Shown here piece by piece: positions 51,453-59,569 of a DNA stretch of 64,000 bases (position 1 is its first letter; each line of letters opens with the position of its first letter). The translations under genes were made by a program, and so were the position numbers. The notes below the pieces were generated by a model that worked only from the letters and a program-made list of their open reading frames with translations, searched no databases and was not told the origin of the DNA. The stretch spans positions 3,577,502-3,641,501 of the forward strand of contig NZ_AP018248.1 in assembly GCF_002368295.1 (NCBI RefSeq), given 5' to 3'. The DNA comes from Tolypothrix tenuis PCC 7101 (GTDB lineage: Bacteria > Cyanobacteriota > Cyanobacteriia > Cyanobacteriales > Nostocaceae).

Positions 51453-52946
51453 CTAACGTAATTCTGTAATTATTTGGTCAAAGTTACGGGTATATACTTT
51501 TTGATTATATTCTTGCCACTGTTGCTCTGATGAGTAAGGGAATAGCGTTAATGTGGCTGCTTGAATATACTCCATAAACGGGCGACGAAGACGCTCATAT
51601 TTCTCGAAAGCTGTGGCTATAGCTTGTTTGTTATTCCAATCATTTTCTTTGGCAATATGATTAATTAATGTTGTAACTGCCATAGCATCTTCAAGACCTT
51701 GGTTAGCTCCTTGAGCCATAAAAGGAGGCATACCATGTGCTGCATCACCAACTAAAATAATTCTTCCGGCACTCCAGGCTGGGAAAATATTCTCAGCACC
51801 AGTGGCACGATGAATGTAATACGGACGTTGCAACATATTTTCTGGAGGAGATAGCTGCACTAATTGTTTAAGTTCATCGGGATAACCTGCTTTTTCTAAC
51901 TCTTGCAAAGCTAAGTTAATCAACTCCTTACCAGACTTACCTTGCAATGAGTTTAAGGGTACAGGCAGATGTAATAAATAGAGAATGCTTTGTCTGTTAA
52001 TTAACATCATTCTCGGACATTCACTAAAAGAATGCTGACTGGCTAAGTCGTAATTAGCTACTGTTAAAATTGGTGAGCCTGCAAAAAATTTCTCTTCAAG
52101 ATGCGATCGCAGTTCTTGTGGTATGTCGGGTATTTCTCTACAATAGATGGCAGCAAACCCAGAATATTCTGGTTTGGCAAAACTTTGGTAAGCGCTATCT
52201 ACATAAAGTAGCCTACGAACTGTAGAGTTGATACCATCTGCGGCAACAGCTATTTTAGCTCGGAATGATTTTGTGACTGAGTTTTGATAGACGCTGTCTA
52301 AATTTTGGGCTAATAAATCGTTATTTTTTTGTCCATCTGCCCAATGTGCATAGGGGTTAGCTTCTACGCTGGCATCAGAAAGACAATCGAGGCGAACGCA
52401 TCCCAATTCTGGTTCATCCACAACATTGATGCAACGATGATTTGGTTTAACTTGGTCTTCGGGAAGCAGTTTTCTTAAGGTACTCTGCAAATCATACCAA
52501 GAAATTGAAACTCGACCCTCACCATAATTTTGAAACCAAACATCAAAACTCAAAGAAATTGACCTAACTTTTTTTCCCTGGAAGTTTTTAGAAACCCATT
52601 CTTGAGAAGGCTTAGGAGGATTTTTTTCAGAAGCTTCGGCAGTTTGCTCTTTATCAGGCTGCGGAGAATTAACGAAAGTCAAGCTCGCTGTTTTGACTGC
52701 TTCGTAGGCGTTAGGCTCTAAATATTTCAAAGCTTTTAAACCATTAGGTAGAAGATCCACAACTTGGCCAACCTGACGAAAAGCTCGAGCTTGGTCTATG
52801 ACCAGAATATTTGCAATACCACATTTGCGTAAACCAATGGCAGTGGCTAAACCTACAGGCCCAGCACCAACTATGACAACATCGTAGATTTTATTGATAA
52901 ATGTATCTGCGGAATATGCTGTAGATTGGCTTTGTGGAGTATTCAT
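51453..52946 (-). CDS. FAD-dependent monooxygenase (PHBH/UbiH-like)
   Basis: About 497 residues. The FAD-binding dinucleotide fold is at the N-terminus (VVIVGAGPVGLATAIGLRKCGI, about 25-46). The second FAD motif is IILVGDAAHGMPPFMAQGANQGLEDA (about 392-417), and an internal AVAADGINSTVRRLLYV is the DG motif. Aromatic hydroxylases, zeaxanthin epoxidase-like and kynurenine-type enzymes share this plan, so the substrate is open. The ATG at 52946 is preferred over a TTG at 52952. It is a single gene, divergent from the ABC-2 permease at 53148. Confidence 0.88.
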   Translation of the reverse strand: MNTPQSQSTAYSADTFINKIYDVVIVGAGPVGLATAIGLRKCGIANILVIDQARAFRQVGQVVDLLPNGLKALKYLEPNAYEAVKTASLTFVNSPQPDKEQTAEASEKNPPKPSQEWVSKNFQGKKVRSISLSFDVWFQNYGEGRVSISWYDLQSTLRKLLPEDQVKPNHRCINVVDEPELGCVRLDCLSDASVEANPYAHWADGQKNNDLLAQNLDSVYQNSVTKSFRAKIAVAADGINSTVRRLLYVDSAYQSFAKPEYSGFAAIYCREIPDIPQELRSHLEEKFFAGSPILTVANYDLASQHSFSECPRMMLINRQSILYLLHLPVPLNSLQGKSGKELINLALQELEKAGYPDELKQLVQLSPPENMLQRPYYIHRATGAENIFPAWSAGRIILVGDAAHGMPPFMAQGANQGLEDAMAVTTLINHIAKENDWNNKQAIATAFEKYERLRRPFMEYIQAATLTLFPYSSEQQWQEYNQKVYTRNFDQIITELR

Positions 52947-53147
52947 ACACAAATAGTCGATACTAAGCTATCAAGTAACATAGCATTCAGCGAGAAAATT
53001 CAAGGCTATATTAATCGACCCCAGTAATACAAATTCTCCAAAATATGGCTACATAGGGAGCAGAGGGACAAGTTGATGAGCTTGCTAACTATACATGAAG
53101 AAATATAAAGTAATAGTTAAAACAAGTTGAATATATAACTATAAAAA

Positions 53148-53975
53148 GTGACATCTTCTAGACCGCTAATCAGGGGCACAGGCTTTAAAATCTCGCAATT
53201 ACAAATTCTCTTGGCTGATAGCCTGACAATTTTTTGGGGAGATTGGCTAGATTTACGTATAAGAATAGTGCAAATTGCCGCATCAGGCTTAATATCTCCA
53301 CTAATATATATTTTAGCCTTTGGCTTAGGCTTAGGGAGTTCAATTCGTCCAGGGTCAGGAATTGGTGGTAACTATAATAACTACCTAGAATTTATTCTGC
53401 CGGGGATGGTGGCCTTATCATCAATGACCATCAGCTTTGGTGGCACCACATTTTCAATTTGTGGCGAGAGGTTATTCACTAAAACCTTTGAAGAATTCTT
53501 GTTAGTCCCCATACAGCCCATAGCATTGCACATCGGCAAAATGCTGGCAGGAGTTGTACGGGGATTGATGACTTCTGGCTCTGTAATTTTAGTGGCGCTG
53601 CTGTTAACAGGTAACTGGAACTTTTTGCATCCACTTTTTCTGTTATTACTGGTACTCAACTGTACCGTGTTTGCAGGGTTAGGGGTAATTGTCGGGTTAA
53701 CTGTGCGATCGCTCGAATCGGTAGGCTTCTACAACAACTTTATAATTATCCCTATGTCGTTCTTAGGAGCCACCTTCTTTGACCCTAGTACTTTACCAGT
53801 TGCCCTCAAAGTTTTAGTTTACCTATTACCCCTAACCTATACCAGCATTGGACTACGGGCAATCACCCATTTACCCTTATCCCAATTTCCCTGGTACAGC
53901 CTGCCAATATTATCAGTAATTGCGATCGCACTTACTATTTGGGGTGGCTATAAATTTGCTCATTTACAAGATTAG
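53148..53975 (+). CDS. ABC-2-type transporter permease
   Basis: 275 residues, GTG start. Six membrane segments are evident (for example IAASGLISPLIYILAFGLGLG, MVALSSMTISFGG, GSVILVALLLTG, FLLLLVLNCTVFAGLGVIVGLTV, VLVYLLPLTYTSIGL, LPILSVIAIALTIWGGY). The pattern is the DrrB/NodJ branch of ABC-2 permeases. No ATPase gene is adjacent on this strand, so its ATPase partner must be encoded elsewhere. The cargo (lipid, polysaccharide or drug) is unknown. Confidence 0.88.
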   Translation: MTSSRPLIRGTGFKISQLQILLADSLTIFWGDWLDLRIRIVQIAASGLISPLIYILAFGLGLGSSIRPGSGIGGNYNNYLEFILPGMVALSSMTISFGGTTFSICGERLFTKTFEEFLLVPIQPIALHIGKMLAGVVRGLMTSGSVILVALLLTGNWNFLHPLFLLLLVLNCTVFAGLGVIVGLTVRSLESVGFYNNFIIIPMSFLGATFFDPSTLPVALKVLVYLLPLTYTSIGLRAITHLPLSQFPWYSLPILSVIAIALTIWGGYKFAHLQD

Positions 53976-54063
53976 GGCATGGGGCATTGGGCATTGGGCA
54001 TGGGTAATAATTTCCCATTTCCCGTTTCCCGTTTCCCTTTCCCCAGTCCCCAATCCCCAATCC

Positions 54064-54942
54064 CTAATCCCTCTTCTTCTGAATCCCATTGAGGAACATG
54101 GGCACAAATTTCTCCATAAAAGTTTGGGGATCGCGCTGCCAAGCTTTTTGGGCTACTTGAATTCTTACCATTTGCAACTCAGGTGCTAGCAAAGTTTGCG
54201 GTAAGCGTTCCATGAGGTACTGGGGACGTTGCCAGACTGGCATCTGATTGGCTATTTCCACTAAGGTAGCAACTCGCCGCAGCTCTGCACCGAGAGTAAT
54301 ATCCATACCAGATTCAAAGGCAGCTTGCTCAATTGCAGCATACTTGCGCTTGGCTAGCTCGACTTTTTGCCGATGTTCTGGACTTTTATCAGCTATTTGC
54401 GCTAACCAGCGATTACCCCAACGCACGTGTCCAGCTTCTTCTGGCAAGATTTTTTCGATGGTTTCACGAATTTTAATGTTTTCTTCAGTTTGTGGTGCTT
54501 GTTTTAAGGCGTAGATATGAGCCGAGAAATACTCACAGCCTCGCTTCTCGGTAATGTTAATTGTGGCTAGGGTAGAAATGACAAAATCTTCTAAGTTGCC
54601 CACTGGGTCTTGATTTTCTGAGTCGAGTAAGCGCTCAAATTCATCAATGTAGGAAGAACCTGGTGGTTTGCCAATATCTGCTCCCAAATCGACTAACAAG
54701 TCGGTTAGCCACATTGCATGACGCGCTTCATCAGAGATGTGGTGCGACAAATCCTTAATGAGTTGCTTTGGCTGTCCATTGAGATGTTCTATTAGCTCAG
54801 TCAAGTCTTTACAACTGCGCTGCTCACTATAACGGTAGCGGTTGAGGGTGATGAAATGCAATTCGCGATCGCTTACTACTCTTTTAAGCACATCCCGCGC
54901 ACTGATTGCGTTCTGAAATTTCCGTGGGTAAATAACGGTCAC
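54064..54942 (-). CDS. Ferritin-like diiron-type protein
   Basis: About 292 residues from a GTG at 54942, which has a GGAG site nine bases upstream; a TTG at 54963 is the alternative. The helical core has DEARHAMWLTDLLVDLG (ExxH) and EEAGHVRWGNRWLAQ (ExxH), with Glu-rich helices between (ITEKRGCEYFSAH). These could bind two metal ions as in ferritin-like oxygenases or DUF455/MiaE-like proteins. It has no signal peptide. Its neighbours do not suggest a pathway. Confidence 0.75.
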   Translation of the reverse strand: MTVIYPRKFQNAISARDVLKRVVSDRELHFITLNRYRYSEQRSCKDLTELIEHLNGQPKQLIKDLSHHISDEARHAMWLTDLLVDLGADIGKPPGSSYIDEFERLLDSENQDPVGNLEDFVISTLATINITEKRGCEYFSAHIYALKQAPQTEENIKIRETIEKILPEEAGHVRWGNRWLAQIADKSPEHRQKVELAKRKYAAIEQAAFESGMDITLGAELRRVATLVEIANQMPVWQRPQYLMERLPQTLLAPELQMVRIQVAQKAWQRDPQTFMEKFVPMFLNGIQKKRD

Positions 54943-55460
54943 GTTGCTTCGCTCCGAATTCAAAAATTAAACTTTCAGATGTCAAAAATCTGCTTGGCTA
55001 TTGCCCATTCCCTAGTAGTCTGCCAACCCAAAAATGTTAGGTGGAGGTTGGGGAAAGGTTAAAGGTTAAAGGGAAAAGGGTAAGGGACAAAAACCTTTCC
55101 CCCGCCAAGTTGCCTTGGCGTACTACTAGTGATAAATCACCAATGCCCAATTACATTTCTCAAATTTCTGATAGTACAACTGTTCAAACATAAATAAGTG
55201 TAACGAATAAATCATCAATCAAGAGATAGGTGTGGATTGGGAAATTCTAGCAATCTCACGACAAACCTCTATCTCCGCGGTGTTTCAAGCATCTGGGGAA
55301 TGTTGGCTGTTGGTTTGGGTTCTCATAAACAGCCAGAACATTGTTAACTTTTATGAAAAATATCAATTTTGTAACTTTGGTTACAGAATTATTTGGTATA
55401 TTAAATAAAGAACGAACATCCATCTATTATTTATACAAAAAACCTAGGGAGGCCTTAGTT
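54943..55460. other. Long intergenic region / 5' UTR
   Basis: AT-rich with a G-rich short repeat block (AGGTTAAAGGTTAAAGGGAA, about 55055-55075) and its C-rich counterpart. The stretch immediately before 55461 has no coding signal although a frame is open from 55341; it may be a long leader for the small protein. Confidence 0.5.
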
Positions 55461-55661
55461 ATGTCTATTCAAGAAAAATCTCGTGCAATCATGGCGCGTC
55501 AATACCAAGAAGTCAAGAAGCGCCAACAATCTATGCTAATGCGTAGCGCACAAGAACTCGGTCTTCCTGAAGAAATGTCTCACTACTGGAACCCCATTCA
55601 AGGTAAGGTTGACCAAGATGCTCGCGCAATTTATGGTAGCAGCCATGCAGGTATGAGTTAG
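55461..55661 (+). CDS. Small conserved cyanobacterial protein of unknown function
   Basis: 66 residues, ATG at 55461 with a GGGAGG ribosome site. A longer frame from 55341 is rejected because this site lies inside it. The sequence is highly charged and helical (EKSRAIMARQYQEVKKRQQSMLMRSAQELGLP), then HYWNPIQGKVDQDARAIYGSSHAGMS. The good ribosome site and following terminator support a real, well-expressed gene. I do not recognise a function. Confidence 0.78.
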   Translation: MSIQEKSRAIMARQYQEVKKRQQSMLMRSAQELGLPEEMSHYWNPIQGKVDQDARAIYGSSHAGMS

Positions 55662-55756
55662 GCTGTCAGGGTTCTTGTCTGATTGTTGTTGCGTGAGAAC
55701 TAAATAGCCAATGAATGCAAAATCAGGTGTCACAAGTTGTAGACACAACTGAAATA

Positions 55757-55779
55757 CCCCCTTGTTACCAGGGGGTTTT
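55757..55779 (+). terminator. Terminator downstream of the 66-residue protein gene
   Basis: CCCCC, a nine-base loop and GGGGG followed by TTTT, about 95 bp after the stop codon. Confidence 0.65.
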
Positions 55780-55799
55780 GCATGGCTATGATTTCCGAA

Positions 55800-56606
55800 T
55801 TACGAATTATTTTTATTTGTTTTACACAAGTTCTGAGCGATGTCTTGGCGAATCTGTTGCAATTGTGGAGATGGTTCGGCTACGGAGTAGGCTTGTTGCA
55901 AAGCATCTGACCATAACTGAAGATTAGCAAAATACTGGGCTTTTGCTAAGGCGATCGCTTCTTTTGTCGCGCCTTTGGTTTGGAGTTGCTGTTCTAGAGT
56001 TTGTAATTCTGTGGTGATGCGATCGCGTTGTTGCGTCTCCATCACTTGAAATGATACAGAAGGAAAGGGATTGTCACCACGATACACGATCCACTCATAG
56101 GTTTGACCGGGTTGTAGTTGTGCGCCTGCGTAAGTTGTACTCTGCTGATTCTCCACAATCGGTTGATTCCACAAATCATCTGTATCGCTACCAGAGGCGC
56201 GGACTATGATATTTTGGATTTGACCTTGCCAAACAAATAAAGGGCGATCGCTCCAAATTTGGGTAGTTTCATTTGGTAACCCAGGAGAGATGGGACAAAA
56301 ATTGTTAGTTCCACGTGCGGCTGAACGTCGCCGTTGACGCTGGAATAAGGTATTAAGATTAAATACATCTTGCCAAGCAGCGATTTGGAAAGTTTCTCTA
56401 CTGAATGCTGTTTCGGGAGAAATTACCACAACCGGAATACTTACTAGTGTTGATGCTGCTGCTAATAATAGGCAAAATTTCACTACTGAAAGCTTATGAG
56501 TATTTTTTGCTTTATGAATAAACTTAGTAATACCTGAAGTAGCTATGTCGGGGTAGATTTTTTCAGTAATTACTAATAATTTAGGTAGCAAATTTCTGTT
56601 AGGCAT
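55800..56606 (-). CDS. Exported or membrane-anchored protein, DUF928-like
   Basis: About 268 residues from the ATG at 56606, which has an AGGAGG ribosome site. A hydrophobic segment (FCLLLAAASTLVSIPVVVI, about 44-62) follows a long basic N-terminus. The exported part contains RPLFVWQGQIQNIIVRASGSD and LQPGQTYEWIVYRGDNPFPSVSFQVM, a beta-rich pattern like cyanobacterial DUF928 proteins, then a helical C-terminus (RITTELQTLEQQLQTKGATKEAIALAKAQYFANLQLWSDALQQAY). The family assignment is tentative and the function unknown. Confidence 0.68.
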   Translation of the reverse strand: MPNRNLLPKLLVITEKIYPDIATSGITKFIHKAKNTHKLSVVKFCLLLAAASTLVSIPVVVISPETAFSRETFQIAAWQDVFNLNTLFQRQRRRSAARGTNNFCPISPGLPNETTQIWSDRPLFVWQGQIQNIIVRASGSDTDDLWNQPIVENQQSTTYAGAQLQPGQTYEWIVYRGDNPFPSVSFQVMETQQRDRITTELQTLEQQLQTKGATKEAIALAKAQYFANLQLWSDALQQAYSVAEPSPQLQQIRQDIAQNLCKTNKNNS

Positions 56607-57090
56607 CACAATATTTCCTCCTCAATACAGGTAAATATCAATCCCAAACACAAATCAAAGCAATTCCATTAATTTCTATAGTTACCAGAGGTGCGTTACG
56701 CTATCGCACCCTACTGGACTGACAAGACTAAAATGTGGCAATATAATTTTCTTGTGGGGTGGACATCTTGTCCACCCAGGACGGGCAAGATGCCCATCCC
56801 ACAATAGTTTGGACAATGCACTATTTTAGTCTAGACACGCTACTACCAACCACCAACAAAATTGAGCATTATAGCTCATAATATCGGTTTGTATGTTGAC
56901 GTTTAATTCGTTAAAAGTGTGCCCTATTGTTATAAAAATTTAGTAGGATGCCTTAGCAGCGAGAGTACGGCATCAGCGCGAAAATCTTTGGCGCTTTCCT
57001 GAGATTTTTTTATAAATAAAATTAGATTCCTAAATTTCTCCTGCTATTGTTAATATGCTGCGGTTCATGGAGAAATAGAACAAGGTGAAC
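56607..57090. other. Intergenic region with palindromic repeats
   Basis: No gene. A GGTGCGTTACGCTATCGCACC palindrome is at 56691-56711, and a longer inverted repeat built from GGTGGACATCTTGTCCACC and GGGCAAGATGCCCATCCCAC lies at about 56757-56802. A GGATGCC/GGCATC repeat follows near 56944. Confidence 0.65.
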
Positions 57091-57705
57091 TCAATTTTTA
57101 GCAACCTGGAAAGAGCGTAGTAATTCTCGATAACAGACAAACCAAAAATAAAGTGTAACGTTAAGTCCGCTTAACAATTTAGGAGTACCTTCTAATAAGC
57201 TAGGAGTACCATTACCGCTTAAATGTAGTGAATCAACTGTAATAGCGATAAATAATAAAACTATACCAGCCGCCAGTATAATGTATGGTGTTGACTTTAT
57301 TTCTTTTCTAAAAGCTAGTCCGTAGAAGATGGCAAAAATCGCATATATACATATCGTTACTAGCTTAGGAATACCAAATGAGCCAATAATTATATGAATG
57401 CGATAGATTTCGTTAATTAGAAACCCAGCAGTTAGAATAGCAGAATAAAGAATAAACTTATTATTTTTATTATTAGGTTTAATTTGATTGAGTAAGCTAA
57501 AACTAAACGCACAAACTACGGGTGGGATACAACATAAGATTTGAAAACTATGTGTTAACAATCCTGCGCCGGGATATTCTGGGGCGGGAGGTGGTAGGAA
57601 TAACCCTCCGACTGATACATCAAATACTTTATTATAAATACTTAAAGCAATAATCAATAGTAAACAAAGGCTATTAAACCCAACAATAGTTTTGGAGAGT
57701 GACAT
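57091..57705 (-). CDS. Integral membrane protein of unknown function
   Basis: 204 residues with about six membrane segments (7-24, 50-72, 83-101, 112-131, 141-160, 182-196) separated by short loops, one containing FLPPPAPEYPGAG. No enzyme motif is visible. It is low in charge, with AT-rich codon use compared with neighbours. Single gene; ATG at 57705. Confidence 0.65.
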   Translation of the reverse strand: MSLSKTIVGFNSLCLLLIIALSIYNKVFDVSVGGLFLPPPAPEYPGAGLLTHSFQILCCIPPVVCAFSFSLLNQIKPNNKNNKFILYSAILTAGFLINEIYRIHIIIGSFGIPKLVTICIYAIFAIFYGLAFRKEIKSTPYIILAAGIVLLFIAITVDSLHLSGNGTPSLLEGTPKLLSGLNVTLYFWFVCYRELLRSFQVAKN

Positions 57706-57958
57706 ATATAGTAATGATTGGAGCCGGGAACATCAAAAGATTATTGCTAAGACAGATATCAGTTTAGTTAGTTGTGAAGGTGAAAGGAAAAGGACTAAAG
57801 GTGTTTGTTTCCCCCCTCACCTTTTCGCCTTTCCTTTTTCCCTACAACCGAACTATTGAGATAGATATCTGAATCTACACTCTCTATATACAATTGCGGG
57901 TGAATATTTTTCTGATGGATATTCTTTAATTTCTAATTCTTGATGGAAAATTCATAAT

Positions 57959-58744
57959 TCAGAGAATTGCTTCTTGAATATTGGCACCGTTGAGGTTAGC
58001 GCCTTTGAGTTTAGCACCTCTTAAATTAGCTCCTCTAAGATTAGCTCCGGCGAGGTTAGCACCTTTGAGGTTAGCAGCTGCTAAATTTGCTCCTTGTAAA
58101 TCAGCTTCGCTCAAATTAGCCTGAAACATATATGCACTACCCAAGTGAGCTTTGCTAAGATTAGCTTTGCTAAGATTAGCTTTGTAAAGGTAAGCGCCAA
58201 TTAATTCAGCTTCGTGGAGGTTGGCTTCGCTGAGATCAGCTGCAATTAAGTTAGCTTCAATGAGGTTAGCAAAACACAAGTTAGCGCGAATAAGCTTGGC
58301 TGAAGCTAAATCGGCATCTTTTAAATTAGCATTAGTTAAATCAGCCCCAATAAGATTAGCATTTGCGATCGCAGCACCGCGCAGATTAGCTTTACTTAAA
58401 TCGCAACCAATCAAATTTGCATTGCTGAGTTCTGCTTGTGTCAGGTTAGCACCACTGAAGTGAGCAACGCTGCAGTTAGCTGCACTCAAGTTAGCTTCAA
58501 CTAACTTGGCATTTTCTAGGTTAGCACTACTCAACTCAGCACCACTGAGGTTGGCGCGCACCAGTAAAGCATTACTTAAATCGGCTCTAGCCAAATTTAC
58601 CCCTGCAAGGTTTGCACCCCTGAGGTTATCACCAGAGAGGTTTGCACTACTGAGGTCTGGTTCAATTTGCTCATTTTGATTTCGCCATTCCAGCCAAATA
58701 ACTGCACCAGCTTTCAGTAAAGCCAAATGCTCTCGATTCGCCAT
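57959..58744 (-). CDS. Pentapeptide-repeat protein
   Basis: 261 residues from the ATG at 58744, which has an AGGAG ribosome site; the longer frame would overlap ccmP. After a 20-30-residue head (LALLKAGAVIWLEWRNQN), almost the whole protein is A(N/D)LxxA pentapeptides (about 45 units, for example ANLRGANLRGAKLKGANLNG), which should form a right-handed quadrilateral beta-helix. It is 10 bp after ccmP and so co-transcribed with it. The role is unknown. There is no signal peptide. Confidence 0.88.
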   Translation of the reverse strand: MANREHLALLKAGAVIWLEWRNQNEQIEPDLSSANLSGDNLRGANLAGVNLARADLSNALLVRANLSGAELSSANLENAKLVEANLSAANCSVAHFSGANLTQAELSNANLIGCDLSKANLRGAAIANANLIGADLTNANLKDADLASAKLIRANLCFANLIEANLIAADLSEANLHEAELIGAYLYKANLSKANLSKAHLGSAYMFQANLSEADLQGANLAAANLKGANLAGANLRGANLRGAKLKGANLNGANIQEAIL

Positions 58745-58754
58745 TGTTGCTCCT

Positions 58755-59393
58755 TTACTCCTGACGACCCTGGGGATTTGTCCGACCTGTAACGTTTTCA
58801 ATTGCAGCTAATGCACCAGCTGCACCTGCAAGAATATCTCTTTCTTGTCCGCCTAAGTATAATCTGCCAAAGCTACCAACAGCTTGCACTTCTAGAATAT
58901 TAATCGACGCAGCTTTTTCGGCTTCATTCGCCGCCAGCGCCGCGTAAGCAGCCGGTTCAACTTCTAAAACATAAAGAGTTTGACCAGCTAATAAAAGTTG
59001 TCCCCGGCGGGTACGATTAATTAGTTGGGTTTGGTATGCATCAATATTGCGGATAATTTGGCTAGAAACCACCCGTGGTTTCAGACATTCTTCTCTTCTT
59101 ACACCTAACGCTGCCAAAATCGCTTGACCTGCCGATCGCGTTTCTCCTTGCGAGCTAGAATGAACTTCTAAAAGGCCATAAAGTCTTTCAACTACCTGTA
59201 CTCCCGGACGCACAGAAGCAGACTTCAAGGCGATATCGGTAATTTTGTTAATTTCAATCCCCGGAGAAATTTCCACCCACAGCGATGTATCCCCAGGTAA
59301 TGGTAAGAAACCTTGAGCTACTGTTCCCATATATGCTGCGTGTTGAGGTTGCAGGTTGTCGAGAAATACGAAACTGCGTAGTTCTATTCCCAA
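58755..59393 (-). CDS. ccmP: Carboxysome shell protein CcmP (tandem BMC domains)
   Basis: 212 residues starting at a TTG (59393) with GGAG nine bases upstream, giving MGIELRSFVFLDN, the usual CcmP start. The tandem domains show LPLPGDTSLWVEISPGIEINKITDIALKSASVRPGVQVVERLYGLLEVHSS and LLLAGQTLYVLEVEPAAYAALAANEAEKAASINILEVQAVGSFGRLYLGG. CcmP forms stacked trimers with a gated pore in the carboxysome shell and is often encoded away from the ccmKLMN operon, as here. The length agrees with the S. elongatus protein (from memory). A pentapeptide gene follows. Confidence 0.92.
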   Translation of the reverse strand: MGIELRSFVFLDNLQPQHAAYMGTVAQGFLPLPGDTSLWVEISPGIEINKITDIALKSASVRPGVQVVERLYGLLEVHSSSQGETRSAGQAILAALGVRREECLKPRVVSSQIIRNIDAYQTQLINRTRRGQLLLAGQTLYVLEVEPAAYAALAANEAEKAASINILEVQAVGSFGRLYLGGQERDILAGAAGALAAIENVTGRTNPQGRQE

Positions 59394-59486
59394 GGTATTG
59401 CGCTCCAATCATGGGGGTAAATGTAATCTGTTGCAATATATGAGTGTGATATTAATGTGGGATGGTAGTCAAGAGTCAAAGGTTGC

Positions 59487-59515
59487 AGAGACGCGATTAA
59501 TCGCGTCTGTACAAG
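59487..59515. repeat. GACGCGATTAATCGCGTC repeat
   Basis: AGAGACGCGATTAATCGCGT followed by CTGTACAAG. A third copy of the family seen at 21266 and 46130, with A to T variation in the centre. Confidence 0.83.
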
Positions 59516-59569
59516 AGCCAAACAATTTTGGACTGTTGACACTTGACACTTGACAACCTCCACGACAGA

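Noticed and set aside
55341..55460. N-terminal extension of the 66-residue protein
   Set aside because: A strong GGGAGG ribosome site directly precedes the ATG at 55461, and the extension is AT-rich and not conserved-looking.
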